Assembly (NCBI GenBank): GCA_001789205.1
Contig: MFYT01000064.1
Location: 62,001 to 126,000, forward strand
Direction: 5' to 3'
From: Candidatus Raymondbacteria bacterium RIFOXYA2_FULL_49_16
GTDB lineage: Bacteria; Fibrobacterota; OXYB2-FULL-49-7; XYB2-FULL-49-35
Length of the DNA stretch: 64,000 bases
Shown here piece by piece: positions 36,728-45,119 of this stretch (positions are counted from its first letter, which is position 1; each line of letters opens with the position of its first letter). Position numbers and translations under genes: made by a program. The notes below the pieces were generated by a model. The model saw only the letters and a list, made by a program, of their open reading frames with translations. It had not been told where the DNA came from and ran no database searches.

Positions 36728-36780
36728 ACCAATCAGGAAATAACACCCGCATTTCTGGAAACTGCTGGCATTTCTGGAAA
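36728..36780. promoter_or_regulatory. Tandem operator-like box, copy 1 (upstream of the surface-protein operon)
   Basis: GCATTTCTGGAAA occurs at 36749-36761 and again at 36768-36780 (19-base period). A weaker copy, ACCAATCAGGAAA (8 of 13), lies 21 bases before the first. The linker TAACACC is shared with copy 2 near 39100 (there AAACACC). The box lies 80-130 bases upstream of the minus-strand run that begins with the short peptide and the CBM9-like gene. Confidence 0.7.
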
Positions 36781-36854
36781 ATGCATCAAAATAAGATGGT
36801 TTTACTCAAAATTTCCGGTGAACATAGTATCATTGATCTAGCAAAAACATGATA

Positions 36855-39011
36855 CTACTTAACCAATGAGGCGTATTTAATGATTTTCCCATTTCTATTT
36901 CTGGCGACAATGACATAAATACCGCTTGCATATTTCGATGCATTCCAATCATATTCCGTAAAATCGTGTGCGATTGTTCTTGTTGCTTCCAGTTTTTCAA
37001 CGAGATTCCCTTTAATATCATGTATTTGCACCGTGCCATAGTGCTGATTGATGAATTCGTTTGCCGGGCAGCGGTCCGAACCTCGGCTTTTAATAGTTAT
37101 TACAGTATGAGGATTGAACGGATTTGGATTAATGTCCATGTCAAACATTTCTATTATAGCGCCTCGTTTTTGGGTTTTAATTATCCCTGAATCAGTGACA
37201 ATGATTCCCAGTTCATTGCCCTGGGGTGATACGCTGAACCCCTCTATTGTAAAAAGACCATCTTCATCGGCTTCCACCGTGCCTGATTGGATAGGGATGG
37301 CTTCTCCAATGGCCGTGTTTTTCCAATAAAATTGCGTGTGTGGAAAATGCAAAAGGCGCTGCAACCGTCTTGGAGTAATGTCCACCGTAACTGTTTGAGG
37401 CCCTGCATAATCGGGAATATCGCTTCGAGAACCAGTGTCGAGTTTCAAGGTTGTGCTCAATAAAAGCGCGCTGTCCACTGGGGCGCTCACAACAGGATTT
37501 TCCATCGTTGACCATAGTATGCGGGCGTTGCATTGCCCCGTATCATGGCACAGCGCATTTATACATGCGGCGGAAAGCGTATCGTCGCTTGCGGCGTTTT
37601 TTAAGGCGAGGACAAAATGATTTCTGCCTACTTTTCCGCACGGATTGTGCCCCATATACACCGGTTCGTGCCCATTGTCGGACCAGCCGCCGGCATAGGG
37701 CATGCCATATCGGGCAAAGCTATTGCTCCCGTGATCGGACCAAATGGGGGCGCCTTGTTCTGTCCAACTCACAATGCCGTCCTGCGTCCCATTGGAAAAA
37801 TGATAAAAAGGTACTGTGTCGTTTTTAAATATCCGGGGGATAATACTGTCCCTGACATTGGCCCATGAGTTCGAACGAAGGTCCACTGCTTTATTGCCAA
37901 TAAGCCTGCTATTGTCTATTAGATCTCTGCATTCCAGGCTTTGATCGATCCCCCACATGATGCCATCGGAATTCATTATTGATTGATTGCCGTTTGTCAC
38001 ACTGGCAACCGCTTCGATGTATGCGAAAATATCCGGATGGTGCGCTGCGAAGGTAAATGACCCGCTGCCTCCCATGGAACCTCCTTTGAGACACACCCAG
38101 TTGTCATCGGCGATCCAAGGGGCATTCCCTGAACATAACCATCTGATTGCGCACCAATTGCGGTATTCGGTGTAATTGAACACGATGCTATGCGAACCAG
38201 GCCTTCTTCTGTTTGTGAGCGAATCGGCATATCCAAAATGCCAACTGAGATAAGGGTCGTCAAAATAGATCCGCAGATTGCTTTTTTTGACTTCTTCTGA
38301 TCCAATGGCGTCGGAGTTCTTTATGCTAGCTGCCGCACCGTCTATCCAGGCGCTGAAATAATCACCTCTGCCGTGCAGATCGCAGAACAGCCTTTTTTTT
38401 ACGCCTTTCCATTCCTTTTTTGCGGCAATGTATATAGGATACGCGTATCCTTCCAGTTGTTTGTTCCATTTATCAAACGGCATCCAGAACATGAATACAT
38501 GGCCGGAGCTGTCTTCGGAACACGCCTGTTCCACCGGACTGACCATCAGGCATTCTTGTTCGCTGACCGGGCCAACGGTATTCATGGTGTTCAGTATGGT
38601 ATCTTCGCGGCCGTCCGTGACCGCGGTTATTGCGTAATAAAAATCCCCGCCGCCACTGTCCTGGCATGTCCAAACGAGCAGTTCTTGTTCCCGTGCAAGG
38701 GGAACGCCCAGATATTGAATCCTGAAAAAACCGGTTCCAAGCGCCGCTTTTAGCTTACCGTTGTTCAAATCAGCGAAATGTTTTATATACGTGGAACCTG
38801 AGTCTATCTGCGCTATTCTTTTTGCTTCAATAAGGTCTGAAGTGGTGACAGGGGTAAATGAACGGTAGATGCGATATTGCGACGCGGACGCAATGTCATT
38901 CCATGTTAAAAAAGTCTGCCCGTTTTTATGTTCGGCTTCTACATCTGCGTGTGCAGTGCCATAAAGAACAATCATATATGCTAACATGCAAAAGACCACT
39001 ATCTTTCTCAT
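36855..39011 (-). CDS. Secreted alpha/beta hydrolase (esterase-like) with Fn3-like start and sorting domain
   Basis: The 718-residue protein has a signal peptide. A fibronectin III-like module follows (about 25-150; TFLTWNDIASASQYRIYRS), then a large alpha/beta-hydrolase region with nucleophile motif GGSMGGSGSF and candidate His residues in DNGHEPVYMGH. The C-terminal sorting domain has DINPNPFNPHTVITI. It resembles secreted carbohydrate esterases or peptidases of the prolyl-oligopeptidase clan; the substrate is unknown. The second ATG (39011) is preferred because the first overlaps the AAGGA ribosome site. A tandem operator-like box lies 75-130 bases upstream. Confidence 0.78.
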   Translation of the reverse strand: MRKIVVFCMLAYMIVLYGTAHADVEAEHKNGQTFLTWNDIASASQYRIYRSFTPVTTSDLIEAKRIAQIDSGSTYIKHFADLNNGKLKAALGTGFFRIQYLGVPLAREQELLVWTCQDSGGGDFYYAITAVTDGREDTILNTMNTVGPVSEQECLMVSPVEQACSEDSSGHVFMFWMPFDKWNKQLEGYAYPIYIAAKKEWKGVKKRLFCDLHGRGDYFSAWIDGAAASIKNSDAIGSEEVKKSNLRIYFDDPYLSWHFGYADSLTNRRRPGSHSIVFNYTEYRNWCAIRWLCSGNAPWIADDNWVCLKGGSMGGSGSFTFAAHHPDIFAYIEAVASVTNGNQSIMNSDGIMWGIDQSLECRDLIDNSRLIGNKAVDLRSNSWANVRDSIIPRIFKNDTVPFYHFSNGTQDGIVSWTEQGAPIWSDHGSNSFARYGMPYAGGWSDNGHEPVYMGHNPCGKVGRNHFVLALKNAASDDTLSAACINALCHDTGQCNARILWSTMENPVVSAPVDSALLLSTTLKLDTGSRSDIPDYAGPQTVTVDITPRRLQRLLHFPHTQFYWKNTAIGEAIPIQSGTVEADEDGLFTIEGFSVSPQGNELGIIVTDSGIIKTQKRGAIIEMFDMDINPNPFNPHTVITIKSRGSDRCPANEFINQHYGTVQIHDIKGNLVEKLEATRTIAHDFTEYDWNASKYASGIYVIVARNRNGKIIKYASLVK

Positions 39012-39085
39012 ATGCATCCTTTCTTTATTAATGAATATAGTCCCAAACTACGCAATAACAATTGCATAAAAAACGATAAATAGGC

Positions 39086-39138
39086 GCTTTTTTGGAAAAA
39101 ACACCGGCATTTCTGGAAATCAACAGCATTTTTAGAAA
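39086..39138. promoter_or_regulatory. Tandem operator-like box, copy 2 (upstream of the secreted hydrolase)
   Basis: Three related half-sites are visible: GCTTTTTTGGAAA (39086-39098, 11 of 13), GCATTTCTGGAAA (39107-39119) and GCATTTTTAGAAA (39126-39138), with periods of 21 and 19 bases. The same spacing is seen in copy 1 near 36750. The array lies between the membrane AraC gene and the hydrolase gene, in the hydrolase promoter region. Confidence 0.72.
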
Positions 39139-39198
39139 AATAGTACTAGAGAAGGATCAGAACCGGCTGCTGAGCGTTGTATCGTCTGCCGGATGGGT

Positions 39199-41166
39199 TT
39201 AGGGCCTATGTTCCTTGCGATATTCGCCAGGGGTTATACCGGTCGCTTTTTTAAATACTCGATGGAAATTATTGAATCCATCAATGCCGACGGCATACGC
39301 TATTTCATTTACGCTTTTTGACGTGCTTTTTAGCAGTTCCATGGCTTTTTGAAGGCGTATATTATGCAGATGCTGTATCGGCGACAGACCGTTGACAGCC
39401 TGATATATCGAATAGAGCCTTCGTTCGCTCATATAGGCTTGTTCCGCGATTTTGTACCGGTCAAGATCCTGTTCCGCGTAATGGTCAAACAGGTATTGTT
39501 CAATCGTTTCCGCGATCTTCTTCCATTGTTCCGGAATCTTTTCCATTAAGGGCCGGCGCATAACGCGTTGCCGTATCAATAGCGCCCCCAGTGCGGCGAT
39601 GATAGCGCAAAGGACGGCCGCGTACAAAAGGCCTCGTTTTTTTTGCAGGAAAAAGAAAAGGGTCGGCAAGGCATATATTTTGCCTTTTGTATCATTGACT
39701 ATATACCCATTTACGATCCACAAGCCCTGTTCCAAATAGCCGGGCAGCCTGAATGCAAACCGCGCTTTTCCGGTCCGGGTGTTGAATGCATATTGGTCGA
39801 TAACGATAAAATCGTTGGGGTATTCGCGTGACTGGCCGTTGGGCGGGACGAGTTTCCATTCCTTTGTCGCTTCGAGACCGCTATAATATACCGAAGATCC
39901 TGAAGACAGACTGAAAATGTGGTTCATGGACCTTTTTGCGGTCCCAAAGCGGTCTGAACGTAAAAGAGGGTGTCTGGCGAATTGCACGTTTAAATCAACA
40001 TAGGTGGTTGAGTCCGATGCGATGCCGGATATTTCTATAATAACCGTATCGCCGTAAAAATAGTGGTTGGTCACCCTTTCCGAAGAAAAAGCCATGGTGG
40101 CGCCAATTGAGTTTTCTTCTATTGAATCCGTCCGTTTTGGGCTTATCATGAAAGTTCTTTGCTCCGACCATAGGGAATCGCCGGGAATTTTAACCATGTA
40201 CGAGTACATACCTCCCGGTGAAAAATCCTTGCCAAACCGCAATGTCTGGCCTGGCATGAAAACGCTGTCGCGGACTAGACGCAAAGCGGAATCGATGCGT
40301 ACGCGAACCGATGTCGTATTATCACGGCCATGGACAGTGAATGCCGGCGCCGCCGGAAACACATATTCATACTGAGCGGGAGAGAACGGTTCGACATGCG
40401 TGTCAGCGGATCCCGCTCTTTTATTTCCAATGCAAATATCATCCATGTCGCAGGATAGGAATGGCGCGTTGTTCTTATGGGTAAAACCAAAGCTTATGTT
40501 ATGATAGAAACCCAAAGTGTGCACGAGAGCGCGGCTTTTCGCTCCGGCAAGCGTACCATCGATAAAAAGCGAGTCAGTCAGTATACCGTCTCTGATCCTG
40601 AGAAAAATGCATACAGTGCACCATGTATTAAATGCAAGATGCTGCGAAAGGATCTGAAGAGGGATGTCTTCGATTGAGGACCGTATCAGAAGCTTAAGCT
40701 GTACCCGTCCGCTGTCATCGTAGGCGGCAATAAGGGCTGGATTGCAGTAATAGCCGGCTGCCGGGGGTTTCATGATCATTTCCAGAATACTGCAATACCC
40801 AGACTGAAAAGGTGTCCGCTGTTCGGACCGGTTGTTCAGCCTGATTGAGAACTGGATATAAAGCCCTCCCGCTACACTCTTTTCTTCGAGAGGCCATCGA
40901 ACAGAGCGTTGGATAAACGCCTCATTTGTATCAGCGTACAGCCGCAACCCGTTCTTTCCCCTGTGGGCCGCTTCAGGGGTAATGGAAACATTGGATTTGG
41001 AAAGGCCCCACATTTTAAGTGAAGCGGTATCTTCAAAATCATTCTTCAGAATACATTCGGGAAAGACCGGGACGGAGAACAATAAAATCACGAACAATTG
41101 GCTGATCCAGCGAGGGTTTTTCAGTATACAAAGCATAGCAAACCTAATTGAAGAGAAAATAATCAT
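39199..41166 (-). CDS. Membrane-anchored AraC-family regulator with lectin-like extracytoplasmic domain
   Basis: The 655-residue protein has an N-terminal signal or anchor. A concanavalin/LamG-like beta-sandwich follows (about 45-235; AAHRGKNGLRLYAD, MDDICIGNKR), then beta-rich modules to about 505. A membrane helix RGLLYAAVLCAIIAALGALLI (about 510-532) leads to a C-terminal AraC helix-turn-helix pair (about 560-655; LQKAMELLKSTSKSVNEIAYAVG, HRVFKKATGITPGEYRK). It would detect a ligand outside the cytoplasm and bind DNA while membrane bound. It stands directly upstream of the hydrolase gene. The nearby direct-repeat boxes are candidate targets. The ATG at 41136 is an alternative start. Confidence 0.85.
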   Translation of the reverse strand: MIIFSSIRFAMLCILKNPRWISQLFVILLFSVPVFPECILKNDFEDTASLKMWGLSKSNVSITPEAAHRGKNGLRLYADTNEAFIQRSVRWPLEEKSVAGGLYIQFSIRLNNRSEQRTPFQSGYCSILEMIMKPPAAGYYCNPALIAAYDDSGRVQLKLLIRSSIEDIPLQILSQHLAFNTWCTVCIFLRIRDGILTDSLFIDGTLAGAKSRALVHTLGFYHNISFGFTHKNNAPFLSCDMDDICIGNKRAGSADTHVEPFSPAQYEYVFPAAPAFTVHGRDNTTSVRVRIDSALRLVRDSVFMPGQTLRFGKDFSPGGMYSYMVKIPGDSLWSEQRTFMISPKRTDSIEENSIGATMAFSSERVTNHYFYGDTVIIEISGIASDSTTYVDLNVQFARHPLLRSDRFGTAKRSMNHIFSLSSGSSVYYSGLEATKEWKLVPPNGQSREYPNDFIVIDQYAFNTRTGKARFAFRLPGYLEQGLWIVNGYIVNDTKGKIYALPTLFFFLQKKRGLLYAAVLCAIIAALGALLIRQRVMRRPLMEKIPEQWKKIAETIEQYLFDHYAEQDLDRYKIAEQAYMSERRLYSIYQAVNGLSPIQHLHNIRLQKAMELLKSTSKSVNEIAYAVGIDGFNNFHRVFKKATGITPGEYRKEHRP

Positions 41167-41223
41167 TACTGTCTGGAAAAAGAAATCAGTATGGCGGACT
41201 CAGAAAATCTTGAAAATAAAACG

Positions 41224-42699
41224 CTATTCATCAACCCCTTTTTCATACCCTTTAATCCCCGTATATCTTTTTCTCATTTTTTCAGCTATCTCCTGTCTAT
41301 TGATAGACTGATAATATATTATATATTCCGGCAGATTTCCTCGTGTATGAAAGGGACCGCCTTCCTCAATCACTTTCCGCATAGGATCCTCGTGTTCCTT
41401 TGACGAAGCAAGCTGCTCCCGCTCCCAATCATTTAAAATTGAACGTCCTTTATCAATAAATTCCGGTTTTTGATCGACCAGATTATTTAGTTCATGCGGA
41501 TCTTTCTTCCAGTTGAAAAGCATATACTCGGGAAGCTCTTTCAATCCGTCCATATAGGTTCTAATAAGGATATGATCACCAAAGAGAACCGATCGTTGAC
41601 AGCTCCAGGGAGCATGGCTTAAGATGAGGAACTCTCTTCCATTTTCTGAGGATCTGAGAAAAGCATCTTTAAAACTTTTTCCGTCCCATTTGCCTGGAAC
41701 AACTAAGCCTGCAAGCCCGAGAATTGTTGCGGAAATATCAAATTGATAATGAAAAGCTGAATTTCTTCCAGGTTCAACTCCGGGCCATTTTATAATCATG
41801 GGGACACGGTTTGTGATAAGATCAGCTGTATGGTGATCGCCGTATATATTCAGTTCTCCCTGATTTTCTCCATGATCAGATGTAATAATTATTGCGGTTT
41901 CTTCATAAATCCCCAGATCTTTTAATTTTTGGACCATTTTCCCGACATGAGCATCCGCATAGCGAATACCAACATCATATCCATCAATCCATGTTTTATA
42001 ATCATCCAGGTTTTTGATCTCTTTCACTTCCCGGTGGGTTGGTTTATCCAACCATGGGGCGTCAAGCGGTGCATTGGCTGAATGAGGGCCAAAGCTCTGC
42101 TGATGTTTATCTATCATCTCCTGTGTCACCCAGGTAGCAATCGGTTCATCTTTAAAGGGATTCTCAACATACTTCGGTGTTCTATAGGGTCTATGCGGGT
42201 CCCAGATATTATAGTGCAGGAACCAGTTTTCTTTTTTATTACTATTGTCTAGCATTTCTAAAGCTTTGGGTGTGACTTCATCAGCTGTTTCGTGTCCATC
42301 CTTTCCGCAATTATATATTTCATTGAATCCGGCATAGAACCACCAAGCCGAATGCCTGTCCGCAAAGGAAGTGACACTGGCCGTATAGTAGCCATTTCTA
42401 CGCAGAACCTCTACAAACTGCCGGTTCTCTTCAGAGGTATGAAATTTCCTGGTTATGCCCTCTTTATACTTGTCCGCGTAGGCGCCGCCATGATTGATGG
42501 CCCCATTATGAAAACCAAACCGCCCGGAATGGAATGCGGCACGGGAAGGCAGACAGGGCGTATCGGAAGCAAAACACTGCGTGAACCGTACACTGTCTTT
42601 ACAGATACTGTCGATATGAGAGGATGTGTTTCTATGGTATCCATAACACCCCAGATGATCGGGACGCAGTGTATCAATATCGATGAGAAGGATTTTCAT
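41224..42699 (-). CDS. Sulfatase (S1 family, Cys-type)
   Basis: The 491-residue enzyme has the alkaline-phosphatase-fold sulfatase core. DIDTLRPDHLGCYGY supplies the metal-binding Asp residues, and the signature C-L-P-S-R begins at Cys49, the residue converted to formylglycine. IITSDHGEN gives further metal ligands. No signal peptide is visible, so it seems cytoplasmic and would act on small sulfated sugars after uptake. The formylglycine-generating enzyme is not in the window. AAGGAACG precedes the ATG. It is 23 bases behind the IclR gene and almost certainly controlled by it. Confidence 0.92.
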   Translation of the reverse strand: MKILLIDIDTLRPDHLGCYGYHRNTSSHIDSICKDSVRFTQCFASDTPCLPSRAAFHSGRFGFHNGAINHGGAYADKYKEGITRKFHTSEENRQFVEVLRRNGYYTASVTSFADRHSAWWFYAGFNEIYNCGKDGHETADEVTPKALEMLDNSNKKENWFLHYNIWDPHRPYRTPKYVENPFKDEPIATWVTQEMIDKHQQSFGPHSANAPLDAPWLDKPTHREVKEIKNLDDYKTWIDGYDVGIRYADAHVGKMVQKLKDLGIYEETAIIITSDHGENQGELNIYGDHHTADLITNRVPMIIKWPGVEPGRNSAFHYQFDISATILGLAGLVVPGKWDGKSFKDAFLRSSENGREFLILSHAPWSCQRSVLFGDHILIRTYMDGLKELPEYMLFNWKKDPHELNNLVDQKPEFIDKGRSILNDWEREQLASSKEHEDPMRKVIEEGGPFHTRGNLPEYIIYYQSINRQEIAEKMRKRYTGIKGYEKGVDE

Positions 42700-42722
42700 A
42701 TCACGTTCCTTTTATTCAGACC

Positions 42723-43466
42723 TTATTTTAAGATATTTTGCAGCATCCGCTGCATTGATGAGATTATTTTTTTAGCATCATCAGTTTCTATTGGAGAGAT
42801 GGATTTAGCCAAAACAAAAATCCCTTTAAGCTGGCTTCTCTCTCGCACAGGAAAAGCAATCCGTTTAACACCATTAATATTGTAATAAAGATCCTGTGCA
42901 TACCCGTTTGTTTTAATTTCCTGTATTGCGGAATGTATTTGAGCGGTTGAATGGTTTTTTCGTCTGGTCTGTGCATCGTACTGCCATATCTTCAGCGGAA
43001 TTTGTTGATCCCCAAATGCATACCCCACCCCGGAAACAGCCTCCAGTTCATCATCCCACTTCCTGATGAATCCGATCTGTGCCAGCACTTTCACTTCCTT
43101 ATCGGAAGGGTCTTTCCGGTCCACGAGTATTGGCCCCATCTTGGAAGGGATATACCATTCAGCGGTATATCCGGTCTTCTCTGCGGCCTGCAAAAGTAAC
43201 TGATTAATTTTTTCTTTAAATTGATCAGCTGCTGGAATAGCAGGTATCAGTTTCTGTAGTGCATAATAATGACCGGTTCTCTCATTTCTGGAGACAATAT
43301 CTAAAGAAATCATTTCGTCTAGAATCCGTAACAATGAAGATTTTGGGATCTTTAATACATTTGTCATCTCGTGAAGAGAACTATTATCGTTTTTAGATAA
43401 AAACTGAAGGATTTGGATTCCTCGTGTTAAAGCTGGAGCTGCAGATTTACAAATAATAGATTCCAT
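42723..43466 (-). CDS. IclR-family transcriptional regulator
   Basis: The 247-residue protein has an N-terminal winged helix (RGIQILQFLSKNDNSSLHEM, IPKSSLLRILDEM) and a C-terminal effector-binding domain, the IclR layout. The start at 43466 is chosen because the upstream extension (to 43610) is low-complexity and crosses the palindromic operator. A 24-bp perfect palindrome directly abuts the ATG, fitting autoregulation. The sulfatase gene follows by 23 bases, so a sulfated-sugar derivative is the likely effector. Confidence 0.85.
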   Translation of the reverse strand: MESIICKSAAPALTRGIQILQFLSKNDNSSLHEMTNVLKIPKSSLLRILDEMISLDIVSRNERTGHYYALQKLIPAIPAADQFKEKINQLLLQAAEKTGYTAEWYIPSKMGPILVDRKDPSDKEVKVLAQIGFIRKWDDELEAVSGVGYAFGDQQIPLKIWQYDAQTRRKNHSTAQIHSAIQEIKTNGYAQDLYYNINGVKRIAFPVRERSQLKGIFVLAKSISPIETDDAKKIISSMQRMLQNILK

Positions 43467-43488
43467 ATTTAGAATATATTCTAAATAT
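43465..43488. promoter_or_regulatory. 24-bp perfect palindrome at the iclR start: probable operator
   Basis: The half-site ATATTTAGAATA is followed immediately by its reverse complement TATTCTAAATAT, centred between 43476 and 43477. It overlaps the first two bases of the iclR start codon, where bound repressor would block initiation. Confidence 0.75.
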
Positions 43489-43684
43489 AGTATCACCGTA
43501 TCTATAAACTCAACTCTTATTTTCACACATAGTGTCGAACACACTTTAAGTTCCACCAAAGGTGGGTGGTCTCTGGAAGGACCCGCTTCGCTCTCATGAA
43601 AACAAGGCAAAGCGGGTATTCGAACAAGAAGGGGAATAGGAAAAGGTTGCGTCAGCCGAGGAACAGAATTTTCAACGGAAGCTA

Positions 43685-45073
43685 CTAACTAATTCCCTGT
43701 TTTTCCAACACATCACGAATAATGCGCTCCAAAGCGTGCAGGGAAAAGTTCTCTCTCGCAATGGCATAATTTTTTTCCACAACCTGGGTCCGCCTTTTAC
43801 CGTCCCGCAACAAAGCGATAACTTCACCGGCGGCCCGGCGTACAATGGACGGCTCCACGGTAACCAAGTTTCGCTTGTCTGTTCCAGAAACTTGATTTCC
43901 AAGGGACACCACGTCAAAACCGCATTGGGCCAAATCACTGGTCCAAACAGGGTATTCAAATAAACAAACCGGCAATTTGGTAAAGACCGCTTCAATGAAT
44001 TGATTGCCCCACCCCTCCCAAACAGAGGGATAAGTCACAAAATCAGCATGCGCATAACTGTCCCAAAGCGAGTAGATTTTTCTTCCTTCTTCCGCGCCCC
44101 GGCTATGTTTGACAATAGTGGCGCACCAAACCACCTCAACGCCCATTTCAGCGGCTTTGGTTTTGAGCGCCTCTGGATAAGTTCCCGTCAATCCAATGCC
44201 CTCCACATAGCCTGCGCAAACCAGTACAATGCGATCACGCTTTCCAAAACTTCGGCCATGATACAATGGCCCGGCCTCCAAACGAACGCGGTTTTCCGGC
44301 TTTTGCAATTCAGCAATCAGATCAATGGCCAATTCCACGCCTTTGCGGTCCAAAATACGCGTCGCTTGCAGAAAAACAAGATCCGTTTCACGGACACCAA
44401 TGGCGTTACGAAAATCGGCGTTGTACGCATCAAGGGTCCATGCGGGACGATCAAAATCAAAAACATTGGGAACAACGCGGGCCTCTTGCCCTGTTCGCCG
44501 CTTCAGTTCAGCTTGGGCAATGCGGTTGATGACCATATGATGGATATACGGGCGGATAGGCGGGGCGTATTTTCGATAATGCGCCGCCACTTCAGCGCAT
44601 GTTGGTTCCACTTCGCCCGAATCTTCCCACCAAAAATCATGGTTGTGACACGTAACACGCAACCCCCGTTCCGCATGCAACTCGTCCACTGCCTCCACAA
44701 GGGCCTGCATACCAGGCAGGTTGTAGCCCACGGAAACCAGGTTGTTTGGGAAAAGTAATTCAACCTTGAGATCACGCAGATGCTTTAGGAACTGTGGTTT
44801 GATGCGAGCAGCCTGCGCCTCCACCTCAGCCATTAGTTCCAAGGAAGAGTTGTAATCAGAGAGCTTCCGGGTGCCATTTTTGATCACCTTTTGCGTTATA
44901 GGATGAAACGGGTAGAGTTCGGGTATGCAATGCCCACCCGGGACATCCTCGTTACCTGAAATATAATGGACCGTATGGCCCATACGCTCAAGAATAACCC
45001 TCCATTTATCCACTTCCAAAGACACGCCGTCAGTGCGTCCCAAACGATGTTGTGTGAATGCGATGACCGCCAT
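43685..45073 (-). CDS. GT4-family glycosyltransferase
   Basis: The 462-residue protein shows the two Rossmann domains of GT-B enzymes. The N-terminal part reads AFTQHRLGRTDGVSLEVDKW and HNHDFWWED; the C-terminal part has VFLQATRILDRKGVELAIDL and VTYPSVWEGWGNQFIEAV, with the Glu-containing EX7E-type region. It would add sugars from a nucleotide donor to an unknown acceptor in the cytoplasm. The start at 45073 has AAAGGAAAT upstream. The 218-base gap to iclR holds small hairpins but no gene. It resembles proteins that act on soluble sugars more than O-antigen enzymes; this is uncertain. Confidence 0.82.
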   Translation of the reverse strand: MAVIAFTQHRLGRTDGVSLEVDKWRVILERMGHTVHYISGNEDVPGGHCIPELYPFHPITQKVIKNGTRKLSDYNSSLELMAEVEAQAARIKPQFLKHLRDLKVELLFPNNLVSVGYNLPGMQALVEAVDELHAERGLRVTCHNHDFWWEDSGEVEPTCAEVAAHYRKYAPPIRPYIHHMVINRIAQAELKRRTGQEARVVPNVFDFDRPAWTLDAYNADFRNAIGVRETDLVFLQATRILDRKGVELAIDLIAELQKPENRVRLEAGPLYHGRSFGKRDRIVLVCAGYVEGIGLTGTYPEALKTKAAEMGVEVVWCATIVKHSRGAEEGRKIYSLWDSYAHADFVTYPSVWEGWGNQFIEAVFTKLPVCLFEYPVWTSDLAQCGFDVVSLGNQVSGTDKRNLVTVEPSIVRRAAGEVIALLRDGKRRTQVVEKNYAIARENFSLHALERIIRDVLEKQGIS

Positions 45074-45119
45074 AATATTTCCTTTATTCAACTACCCGAA
45101 CCATACCCGGAGAACATAT

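Noticed and set aside
31241-39017. Canonical SusC/SusD polysaccharide-utilisation locus
   Set aside because: No TonB-dependent receptor or SusD-like lipoprotein is present; the secreted proteins carry sorting domains instead.
43489-43684. Hairpins (ACCCGCTT/AAGCGGGT and CCACC/GGTGG) in the GT4-iclR gap as a riboswitch
   Set aside because: They are short, lack a terminator-antiterminator arrangement and match no riboswitch layout I know.
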